This document shows positions 35,892 to 47,172 of a DNA stretch of 64,000 nucleotides, in pieces. Every line of letters begins with the position of its first letter. Position 1 is the first letter of the stretch. Below the pieces are notes generated by a model. The model was not told the origin of the DNA. It saw only the letters and a list, made by a program, of their open reading frames with translations, and searched no databases. Source of the DNA: Theristus sp. LFF4_11 (Eukaryota; Nematoda; Chromadorea; Monhysterida; Xyalidae); contig JASANC010000783.1 of NCBI GenBank assembly GCA_030248135.1, positions 1-64,000 on the forward strand. Direction: 5' to 3'. A program made the position numbers and the translations under genes.

Positions 35892-36799
35892 GACCGACAA
35901 CGGGATGACGATGATAATTATTATTTGACAGAAGCTATTTCGAACAGTAAAAAAGCAATTACAAACCGTTTGTGATCTGTTTACACCAAAGCATCTTTTT
36001 TTAAGAGACCGTCCGCAAACCGGTGGAACATTTTTGCCCCTAGCCGAAAATAGATTTCGCTCAAATTTGGTATGGAGGTACGGTATGGCCGGTTAAACAT
36101 GGCAGCTTTTTTCAGGGTGCAAGGAGCGCGCGAATTTTGAATGAAAGCAAAAAGACGTTCAGAAATTGAATTGTGTGCCAAATTTGACGCGTTTATTTAA
36201 ACTAATGGATTATCCGCGCTATTCTGTTCATTCTTTATCCCTTGTACACATGATTGGGAATTACGTTGCCTTTTCTGAAAAAGACAACTCCTAGTCTGCG
36301 GCTGATCCCGCCTTGACGGACTGCCTCATTTATTGGGCCATACTGTACCCTTAAATCCAACTAAGAAAAAACCGGCCCGCTTTTGGAATGAGACCCTTGT
36401 GGTGTGGTGCTGCAGGTCTCCAAAGTAGGGTATTTCGTCGAAAAACGTCATTTTTGGCGTTTTGACAAACAACGCCTTTTAACGCAACACAGAAGCGTTA
36501 TCGAACATTTATGCTAATTATGAAAAATGTAGTATTTTGCAAGGGGTTTATGTGCTGTATTTAGTTTTTCAAAAAAAACTTTTTTGGACTTCAACACAAC
36601 CGTGGTTCCACGTTCAACAATCAAACCTTATGACAAAGCGGATCTTTTCCGTTCAAAGTCGACAAATTAGGTGTTATTGGTCACTTTAGTTTCTCCATAT
36701 GTGTCTTGTCCACAGTGGCGTTCGAACTTTCCACCTACAGAACGGTAGACAGAAGTCCTACATTTGCGCTACACAGACGCGACAAGATTTGATTTAATT
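35892..36799. repeat. ~620 bp direct repeat, copy 2, interrupted by a MITE
   Basis: Same sequence as 26008-26629 with a family 2 MITE at 36079-36347. It stops about 250 bp upstream of the kelch B start. Confidence 0.85.
36079..36347. mobile_element. MITE family 2, intact copy
   Basis: 269 bp with ends 'tacggtatggccggtt' and the mirror 'attgggccatactgta'. Flanking TA fits a TA target-site duplication, supported by the uninterrupted relative at 26175. A diverged third relative lies at about 30871-31100 in a kelch intron. Confidence 0.85.
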
Positions 36800-37055
36800 T
36801 ATACTTATACCAGTTTTACCAAATTCCCCATCCTCAACAGTGCAAATCGACTCTTACATGACTTTACACAGATGCTCAAAATTGTAAAAGTTTTTTTTGA
36901 AAAAGTGACGTGTGTACAGTGTACATCAAACTGATAAAAGATAAAAATCAGATAGTATCACAGAGCGTGAGACGATGAACATCTGCACACGGAGTTGTAA
37001 AAAATGAAAAAAACTTTGTTAATGGTTTTTTGTTGTGAAAGTCGGTTGCAAAAAA

Positions 37056-38668
37056 ATGTTGGAAAAAGCTGTTTGGATTGTACTTTTTTCTATTTATTTT
37101 CCCGTGGCAGATGCGATTACGGGCATCGTCATTCCGGGGACGTACAATGACACTGGACAAGTGTACTGGCCGGACGCTGGGGGCGTACTACAACGGAACA
37201 ACTTCGGTACATCGAGGCTATTCAATTTTTTTGAAAATAAATTGCTGTTGACAATTCAGATCTGTATTCAGTCAGCTAGTCGGTCATTCAGTTTCAACGG
37301 AAAACTGATTGCACAGAAGAGCTGATCGCAGGTCTCACATGAAGTCTAGTTTTAAGAAAATTTATCTGATACAATCAATCGACGCATGTAACATTTTACA
37401 GCAAATGTTAGCAGATTTGCAAGCAAACTAATCAGCCGTCCGTTGTTTCAGGTGTCAACAATGCTGTTCTGTTTCCGGCCGTCGCTCGCTGCTACTACTG
37501 CAAGGTTTACACCAGCGGTGGCTTGTTTGAGGAGCAAAATATGTTTTCGAGTGAAATAATCGAGTATGATCTGGTAAATGCAGAGAGTCGGGTCATCGCC
37601 AATATGACCACGGCACGCAACAGACACTCAATGGCGTGCTACGCCGAGAAACTGCTGTGCGTTGGCGAGTTTGCTTTTTTTATTTTCTGTCCATTAGTTT
37701 CTAGTGTCTAGTAGTACAAAATGACAGTTCGACGTGTAACGTCACAAAGTGCTCACGCAAACCGGGAAAAGAATTGTTATGAATGTCTCAGCTTGTTGAA
37801 CAACGTGAGTGCTTGCTTTACCCATTTCAGGTACATTTGCGGTGGTCACAACTCGGTGACATACGAGCTGGCAAGCTGTGAAGTTTGTCACATCCCGACG
37901 GGCGTCTGCCAGTTGGTGGCGCCAATGCCCGTCAGCAAGTCAAACCAAGCTGCGTTGGTGCTGAACGGTCAAATGTGCGTGCGGCGGTTTCAATTTCCTA
38001 ACTAATCCTCAGAGAAATCGTTTGTTTTCATGTTTGATCAATAACAATTGTTTCACTCAGGTACATTGCCGGTGGTGAGAACCAGGCGGTATTCCGGTAT
38101 GACATTTCTAAAGACGAGTTCAGCACATTGGCGGTGTCTCTATTGAAGCACAGCCAATTTCCCGGTCTGGTTCACCTGAATGGCACACGTCTTTTACTGT
38201 GCGGCGGCTTTGTGGGCTGCGAGATCTACACGATCGCAACAAACACTTGGGCTCTCTCCACGCCATTGAATTCCGAGCGCATGTTTTTTGGCATGGTGGT
38301 TAGTCGTTAGTGATAGGGTATTCATGTTCATGTTTAACACGCTGATTGACTGTGGTATGTTGATACGAACAACAGTTTAGCAAGTGAAAACTCAAATGCA
38401 ATCAATCGTACACTCCTCTGCTGGTGCTGTGGTGTTGCATTACACTCAATTGTAAGCAATACGCAAATTACTTTTTTGTCTGTTTTACCAGCTGTATCAC
38501 GGCGACGTTTATGCGGTTGGTGGTTTCAATAGCATTATTGGTGGCACTGCCGAAGTTGAACGATACAACGTTGCCAACGACACCTGGACAACGATTTCAC
38601 GATCACTGGTGGTGCGCACCGACAACACACAAACTGCTGTGTCGGTTGAAAAGTGGTGCTCCAAGTGA
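37056..38668 (+). CDS. secreted kelch-repeat protein B (paralogue of A)
   Basis: Exons 37056-37206, 37452-37668, 37831-37974, 38061-38298, 38492-38668 give 927 nt, 308 residues. The first four exons have exactly the same lengths as those of kelch A; the last is 9 nt shorter. Signal peptide near KAVWIVLFSIYFPVADA, then blades VYTSGG, YICGGHNS, YIAGGENQ, LLLCGGFVG, VYAVGGFNS. Exon 2 is almost identical to that of copy A (two changes in about 217 bp), while the introns are unrelated in length and sequence and other exons differ visibly. The start was chosen at the ATG before the hydrophobic stretch. The tail is short (VEKWCSK). As for A, an extracellular propeller of unknown role. Confidence 0.85.
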
Positions 38669-39437
38669 TCGAATAGAGACTGCAGTGGAAACTTAGATTC
38701 AAAATCAGCGATGACAACATTCGCGAAAATACATCATGTACTTTCTTTTATTTTCTTCTTGCTTTCCCACCACAACCAAAATGGAGCTAAAACACACAAC
38801 TCATCTCATATCACTTTCAGTGTGTCATTCACATCCTCGGCAATCAGTTAAACATATCGTATAAAGTGGCACGATTCACAATTCACACAAATATTGGCAC
38901 TGCAGGCAACAGAGGAAAAAATGTAACCCAAAGATTCTATGTATTACGGCTTTTCAACTTCATTAAAAATGCATAATGATATCTTCAAAGTAATTGTAAA
39001 ATAGGAACATGTCAATTACCCTTTTCTTAATCACCGCCGCAAAAAGTACTTTTATTGTTTTTGCGGATCCAACAGATGGAATGTTTAAAGACGAAAAAAA
39101 CTCACAAGCGTGACCGACAGCAATGCACATGATATGATATAATAACAAAATGATATCAGCAACACACATATCACAATGTCTAAAAATTGAGTAAACTTTG
39201 AAATGATATTCATTCATTGTTCAACAATAAACAAGAATTAAAAAGATTAAGCTATTATTTGCAGATTGAAAAGCTTGGCAAACGTCAAGGAACCCTGCAC
39301 AACACACCCTAAGTATTTGACTGAATAACCGGCAAAACAATCAACAAAAATAAATTCATCTGTTGTGAAATAAATGCCACACCATTATTTATCCAAAATA
39401 TTCTTCCTTAGTCCAGCCCCTTGAACAAAGTTTCCAA
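38669..39437. other. intergenic, converging 3' ends
   Basis: No coding region recognised. It holds the 3' untranslated regions of kelch B (+) and of the GluCl-like gene (-), which converge here. Confidence 0.4.
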
Positions 39438-42400
39438 TCACTCAAAGGTCATATTTCCGCCGGGAATGCAACCAGGAAACGTGTCTGGCGAGCGGTAGTA
39501 CGTTGTCCAATAGGCAACGTTGAACAGAATGAAGCCGACCGGAAAGAGCACTCTGGCGATGATGTCGATGCGCTCCGCTGTCGACGTTCGTCGGTCGAAC
39601 AGAATGAAACGGCGTCGTCGATTCTGGAGTCGCCGATTGTCGACGACACTGAACTCGACCGCACTGCTCGACGGAATCGACGGCGCTGCGAGACGGTCTG
39701 TTTTCAGGCGCTGGTGGTAATCTTGAACGTCCACGCCTGGCTGGTTGATATTGTCAGTGTCCGCCTAGAAACGCGATTTTTGGTTTCCAGCGCTTTCGTG
39801 ATTTTGCGTGAAAAAATCTGCAGCGACGTGCAGCAGTGATCAAAAAAATAAAAAACAAAACTCGTGAATTGGTGCTTGAGAAACACTGACCCCAGCGGCC
39901 GACTTTGTTGCCGAGCAGCCAGCAGTGCTGAAAGTGACGGGCATTTGCTGCAACTGGTGCTGGTGTGGCGGCATACACTGCGCGACACTCTGCTGTTGCG
40001 CAGCCGGATAACTGTGAGCAAACATGTTCGCATTGATGCTGCTGTCTCCGGCGAACATTGATACTGGTGGAGGGACAGTTTGCGATTGCGGCGGGCAGTA
40101 CCGAGGTGGCGGCGAGAACTGCAGTTGTTGGTCGAGCAATTCGTTTGAGTGCACCGGCATCGGAGCGAAGCGGCCTCCCACCGTCGTGAACGGCGCATTC
40201 TCGGCGTATGCCTCATCGCTGTTGGTGATCACCACAAACTGCATTCCGTTCGGCGGTTGCTGCTGGTCGAACGGCTGCGTCTGGTCGTAGTACTGCATGT
40301 CATGGAGGTTGCCGTCGGCGTCACGCCGCACCATTTGGCCGATGTTGAACGCCGGCATCGGAATGCGTCGAGGTGTCGTCGCGACAACCACCGTCTTTCT
40401 CGCCGACGGCGGCGGCAGATTCATTTGATCCGTGGGCGTCGCTGGTTTCTGCGTGCCCGACATTTGAAACGCAACCGGACCTGCGAACGAATGAGTAACA
40501 CTGCATTTTTGAACAAAGACTTCAAAATCGTTTTAAAATATCGCTTAAAAGGGTGACTGACGTTTTCGCACTGTAGATGAGGTCGTTGAAGAGCGATCGC
40601 GTCCTAAGTTGTTGCTCTCTGCATGGTTATTGTTGGCATGATTCTGATGGTTGATCGAAGGCACTGACATTCTGTGTGCTTGTAACGTAGCTTGATATTG
40701 ATTGTATTGTTGTTGTTGCTGCTGCTGCTGTTGTTGTGAAGCTGGACGGTTTTGTTGATGGGCTTGATTTTGAAATTGTTGTTGTTGATGATGAAGATGA
40801 TATTGTTGAGCTTGTTGTTGCTGCTGCTGATAATGTAATTGTTGTTGTTGTTGTCCTTGTGCTGATGGCGCTACGTGCTGAGCAGAAGGTGGGTTTGTTG
40901 CGTGCTGCTGTTGTTGTTGTTGTTGTCCCGGCGTGTTGTCCGCTGTTGAATGAAGTTGTTGTTGTTTCCCAGCACCACCGCGAAGTATTGACACGGGTTG
41001 AGGTGGTGGAGTTGGTTCAGGTGGCGGCTTGGTAATGAGCATCTAAAAAAATTTGATTATGTGCTTACTATGAAGTCGTCAAAAAAATAATTTTAAAAAA
41101 GTTTCGCAGTTCACGCACATCTGTCTTGCCACTAAGCATGTGGTGGTCGGGTACGATTAGCATCTTCAGTTCGTCGGCAGCTTCGCTTGGAAAATGTCTG
41201 TGACTAGCGGGCAGCAACGAGTCCCAGTCGGCCGAATCACCACCGAGCAACAGTTGCTCCTGCGTGCCGACGTAGTTCACAATGGCGAACTCGATCAATG
41301 CGCCAAAGACGAAAATCGTGCACGCGCCAATCCACAGATCGATCGCTTTCGTGTAGGACACCGGCGGCAGGTTGGCGTTGATGCCTGAATTGAAGTGCCA
41401 GTTTTTCATCAAAGCAACAAAAGAAAAGAAACAGTAGTAAAGGAAAAATAGCATTCGACACTGCCTGCACAGACACAATGATAAACCTCGGTTTGCCAAA
41501 AAAATAGAAATAGTTGAATTAAATAAAAAGTACCGTGTGCCTGCGTGGTGACAGTCAGCAGTGTGACGATGGTCAACGGAACGCGCGACGGTGCCGAACG
41601 CCAGTCGATCCAAAAACTGACGAAACTAACCGACACCAACATGCAGCTGGGGATGTAAAGCGTCATGAAGAAGAACGAGAACTCGCGGTGCAGCTTTAGT
41701 CGGATTCGCAAGCAACTGTAGACGCCTGAAATTTAGTAGCAACAAGTGTAACTAAATGCACAACGTTTATCAGCAAGATGAGGAGAGGTGTCCACGGTAC
41801 CAACCCGCCTCCCCCTCCCACTCAACCTCCACATACAAAAAAGTTCTCAAAATGACGGATTTTTGTTTAAAAACCCGGGAGGACGAGTAATAATCCCTCA
41901 AGGACCATAAAAACGGGTGCCACCTTACCTCCACCATAATTTTTTTGCCACCAGCCATCAATCTTTGACCTGTCCTTAACACGTCCAATCTAAATCTGAT
42001 TAAGAAACCGAAAACATTCGCCTCCTCCCTTTAAAAATGTAAACAGATGAATCAACTTACCAGTGGTTGTTTTGCTATCGCAATTCAACATGTAACACTC
42101 GGCCAATTTAAACTTTGGCAGATCAGAGTCGGCGTGACCGTGCAGTATGGCGTCCTTCCAGTTGTATTTGATGTCGGTGTCCGTGTATGCGTAGCTGCCA
42201 AAATCGATGACGCACGTTTGGTCATCGTGCGGAAACAGCTCCAGGTTCATTGGACACGAAAATGCCATTGTTAATCTGGAGAAAAAATTTGGAATCATGT
42301 TTTGAGGAAAACTACAAAGTTAAACCGGAGCTGGAGTCAGTCCCTGATCCCAATGTTTCATCCCTTCAACAAATTCAATCAAAGCTGACAATGTCGGTAC

Positions 42401-44578
42401 TTTCGCTTTGCTAAAAGGCTTCGCTTAGGTTCAGGATTAGGACTTATTTTTTTATTTGTTTGTTCGCGCGCCCGCTCCGGAAATCTACGACTTCATTGAA
42501 AACGAACTAAAACAAACAAAGACTCTAAACTTGGTTTTGGTTTGGTTGACAACTAATACAAAACCACGAAAAATAAATTGAAAAAAATAATAAAAAATCT
42601 TTTTTCCCTCTCTCCCAAACCAATTTTTTAAAAAATCCGCATTTTTACCCCCTCTCCTCCCCTCCCCCATCTCCGTTCTTTCCGTCAGTGGTTAAAGTGC
42701 CATTTACCCGTAAACCTGCCAGGATAGCATTCGGTCAGTGACAGTTTTTCTAAGTCGGAAATTTCCTAGAGTCACGGCACGGTTATCCCGCATAAAAATG
42801 ATAAAGGAATTGAATAGAGCACACGAACCGTTTATTGTACTGCACATGCCCGTCGTGCCTTATTCGAACGATCTGATTGTGTCGATCGATCTGATGGTCG
42901 TGTCCGGCCTGCTCGTTGTGGAAGAACGTGTCCGGAATCCAAAGACTCTGATTCGACGGCACCGTTAGCCAACGATCAATGTGGTACTGCTCGTGGTCGA
43001 ATTGAAGACGATCGTCAAACCTTGACAGAACGTTGCAGGTCAATGTCGAATTTCAAGCTATTTTCTGCGGCACCAGTTCAAACACCGTTCAAATGCAAAC
43101 ACTGCAGAGCAGACCCAACGCAACCAAGAAACCACGAACCATTCCTGTTGAAATTTCAACTGTGCAATGAACTCCATGGTGACGTCGTTGAAACTGCTCA
43201 AGCTCTGCACCTCCACGGTGACGTTGATCTGCGTCTCCGGCTTCGTGTGGTACGGAGGTTCGAGATGCGGCGGACGCGGCTTTTGCGGCGACGGCACTGG
43301 ACGCACGGCCGCACTGCGAAAACGAACAAAAGTACATGAGATACGCATGATTGCGATTAATCCTACGGAAAACCTCGAGAAGTTTAGCAGCTCAACTTAG
43401 ACGTAGAGACTAAACCTGTAGTTGGTGCCGTTCAGCAATTTGTCGATGATCTTCTGCTCGCGACACGAGCGAACATTCTCGATCATCGAACCGTTGTGCG
43501 TCGTCTTCTGGCATTTGTCCAGCTTCGGAAACACAAACGAATCGTCCGTATAGCTGACTGCCTCGGAGGGGTTCTGTGCACCGTGGTAGTTGTTGTATTT
43601 CTGGTTATTGTTGTAGTTCGGGTTGTTGTTATTATTATTGCTGTTGTACGGCTCGACCAATTGATTTGGGTTGGTATTGCCAGGATTATGTGCGGTTGTT
43701 TCATATCGTTGGTTGTAGCTGCGCACCGGCTGCGCATCGAGCGTTTGATCGTCGTCTTCATACCAGGGACCTAAACAAACAGCAGCCTTTTGCACAAAAA
43801 TCACCCCGGAGGAGCAAAAATACGTCTTTCGTTTGGTTTTGGTTGACCACATTGTAGGCTACCGATAAGCCTATAGAGTATAAGGCAGCGACCAAAAATA
43901 CGCGATTGGTGGGCACTTAAATAAGTTCTGATCCAACAACCAACCATTTTCCAGTCCTATATCGTGAATGCAAAATCTCCTTTTCATGAATACGAGAAAC
44001 GTGCACTGTGATGCACCTGGATTGTAAGGATGATTATTGTAGTAGTTCTTCGGCAGTGGTGCTGGTGCAGGCCGTTGAACGTTCGATCGCTCATCGTAGC
44101 TGGCTCGTTCTGGCTCACGCTGGTCGCCCGTTTGCTGGTGACGTTCCGGTGGGTCCGTTGGTGCCAGGCCGCCGTGTTCGAATTTTCTGATGCAATTATG
44201 GATTTTGAAATTGTGGCTTTAGAAAGAACCCTTTTATAGAAACTTATTTTCATGCACACCCTTGCCGTTGGTCTGCTAGCACCTGCTGTAGCTCTAATTA
44301 TAGCAAGCGTAGTCCCAGCTGTTGAACCGTGTTTCAAAAAGTTTAGTAAAGTGTGGCAGTTTTTCCAACCTGGTGTTATCGATCTTTCGCCGTTCCGACG
44401 GCAGTGGCGGTGGCGTCGGTGGCGGCGGCACGTACACCATCGAGCTCCACTCGCTCCAAGTGACCCGGGATTTCTCCTTCTCGGACAGTTCTTTTGCGTC
44501 CACCGTCTCTGTCAACAGCTTCAAGTTCACGAATGCGAACAGCAGTAGAACATTGGGCACCGTGGTTCCGTTGGCCAT
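39438..44578 (-). CDS. GluCl-like Cys-loop anion channel with giant M3-M4 loop
   Basis: Exons: 44578-44370, 44186-44017, 43770-43416, 43313-43140, 43020-42829, 42275-42061, 41725-41534, 41384-41119, 41042-40562, 40480-39891, 39764-39438; total 3171 nt, 1056 residues, phase intact at every junction. The start methionine precedes a hydrophobic signal ([16 protein letters not shown]). A long Pro/Asn-rich extension precedes [15 protein letters not shown], where the usual ligand-binding domain starts. The Cys-loop is [16 protein letters not shown] second cysteine pair ([12 protein letters not shown]) in loop C marks the GluCl/glycine-receptor group. M1 [18 protein letters not shown], then M2 [35 protein letters not shown], and M3 [12 protein letters not shown] with the Gly that permits ivermectin binding in GluCls. 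About 390 residues of Gln/Pro-rich loop precede M4 ([17 protein letters not shown]). Roughly twice the usual 450-residue length. Confidence 0.9.
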
Positions 44579-47172
44579 CGTTCACTGGAAATTGTTGCCG
44601 AACTTGTTGTTGTTATGTTGTTGTTGTAGTTCAGTTGATTTGAGCAGTCATCTTTTCAACGAAAACGTTTTTTGGATTTATTTCAGTTCTCAACTTTTTT
44701 AATGCAATCCGCCGTTTCGTCATCAAGCTGATAATAAGTTTCACTTTGTCACGTTCTGTTCACATCAAGCGCTTATTGCTCAGCAGTCTTTGCAATGAGA
44801 TAACGCAATGTGTGGCCGGATCGAAAACAAACTATCTGGAGAATAAAAAGAAAATTAGAAAAAGTTAGCTTTTCTAATAAACTTATTGGTTGCTTTTTCG
44901 CTGGGTTTTCTGGACCGAGACAGATAACAAATAACAACACTTCAGACTGACACCGTTTTTCTTTCCGGGGCGTGTCATGCATGAATAAAGACACTCGCCG
45001 ACAGAAAAAAGGATAAACGGCCGCAGCAGCTGAGTGCACGTGCAACACTTTCATGCATGCATAAAAAATGCATGACTGAACGAGCAACAGGCTTATAAAC
45101 GCACGCTGGAAAGCTTAGTGCGAGGTGGGGGACAAGATGAAGTGTATCGTGTTATGGATCCGGCGTTAGCTGATAATAATAATCTTATCTTCTCTTCGAC
45201 CTTGAACTTGATACACCTTGTAATCGAAATATTTTCACTCTGTTGACTCATAACGATATGGCGGTGTTTAGCTTTGCTTTTCATTTTATGCTCTATCTAT
45301 GATGTGGGAGGCATACATTACCGAATATGTTCTAGGTCAAACCATTGGTTTAAAATGTCATTTGCAGAACAGCAGCAGTTCATATCGTACACTTGAAATG
45401 GACATGAAACATGCAGGCCAGACACTGAATTTTATCGTGAAATTTGTCAGTCTCTTAATCCAAAAATGTTAAGAACCTATTGTTCGGATTCAATCAACTG
45501 CCGTACACCAACCAATAAGAGTCAAACATTTCTAGTTGAACGCCAATAAATGCGTATCCGAACATTAGTGCATGTGAGCGAGAACATTTGTGTGGGTAGA
45601 AGCAATAGAGCCGGAGCGATCGCTCCATAAAATATAAAAGCAAGCAAGCACATTGCGGTATCGATTTTGAAAGGTGGTCGCATGGACACAGAATTTCACC
45701 TGCTGCCCGGACGGGCGATTAACGCGAAAACACAAATTGAATCTATATTTCAAACAAAAACCCAACATAACCAGAACGAATGCATGACTTTACTCATAGA
45801 GTCATACAGGGCCCCGAAGCACAGAGCAACACACACGCAGACACACAGGATCACAAACTTTCCACGTGTAACAGAGCGTACTCTGCGCGTCTGCCTATCA
45901 TCAGTCGATTGGACACACCGTGGGGAATTAGCCTCGGTGGCTGGTTGGTTGGTTGGTCGGGTCGACGTGCGCAAATTAAAATCTGACAACATTGGAGAGA
46001 GCACGAACTTGCTATGTATGTACGTCAGATAGAGCTCAGGTTTACCGCGGCTTTATGCGACTTCCGGATATAACTGGATGAACTTTGGTGGAATAAATTT
46101 GTAATATAGACGGGCGCTGTTTACCTGATCAGCAATGGACTTGCGTATTATGATTTCATGCAAAGGAGGCCGAGTATTGTTGAATGGATCTATGGAAAAG
46201 CCACACAGCTAAAACTGAACGCGCTGATTCGCTCTCGAACGTAGACCGAAAAAGTATTCTGATTAGTTTTGTTTTTCATTTTCTTGAACATGCACGTTGC
46301 CGTCCGATAACGTTCGTTTTGCTGATTTCAAATTGCCGCGCAAAGATGAAACATTTCTTTATCTGTGCGTACAAACGCATATTACGACACGTTCAATGAG
46401 AAAGATAGCATCCTTTGCGATCCACCCACTGGTTACCCATGTGCATGCGCATGTTCATGCATGTACATGATGAAAATTGGGTGCTGATTCGTGTAAACTT
46501 GTAAACTTGTTTTTTAAAACGATATTCACGTTAGTTCTCTTAGCAATAATGCTCTGGAAAAACCGAAAGCTGCTTCAGAGTAACAGAACGCATCGCAAGG
46601 CACAGACAATAATAATCCAGAAAGCAAAAATACAATTTTGTTTTCAGCGTTACTCCAACCACGGCCATGGATGAGCGTTGTTCTCAATATTTGCTTCAAA
46701 GATTGAGATCGGATTACGTTTGCCAAAGCAAACAAACACATGAATTTCATATTCGGTCTGTTTGGTGCCACTGGACTTGTTGGCTTTCGGTGTTTGGATT
46801 TTTTTCGCTCGTTTGTTTGATTCTGGTCTCTGGTGTTAGAAGTTTCAGTGAGGTACAACATGTGATCAATGAACAGCAGAGGAGAAACTTTTAATTTTAA
46901 AAATTCGCATGGGAAACTGGTATTTTTATATAAGTTTATAAAATAAATAAAAATAAATGAAACAAAAACTGATCACAGAAAGATATTGATTGATTGGTCA
47001 CGATTTGACGAATAATGAGGTAAAAATCAATGGGCTCAGACACAAAATTTCATTGAAAACAAAAACAAATAAATGTGAAATATAAAAATAAAAATAAACA
47101 AAATAAATGTACAAATGTGAATTTCTTCACTTACTACTACAATTCATTTCCGGTTTCAAGTTTTCGAAAGCA
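44579..47172. other. intergenic, no gene recognised
   Basis: Upstream region of the GluCl-like gene and downstream region of the LDL-A gene, both on the minus strand. Open frames are short with no family signature. Simple runs such as 'ggttggttggttggtcgg' near 45942 are present. Confidence 0.45.

Noticed and set aside
40736..41035. Val/Leu-rich + strand frame
   Set aside because: Antisense of the Gln-rich cytoplasmic loop of the GluCl-like channel.
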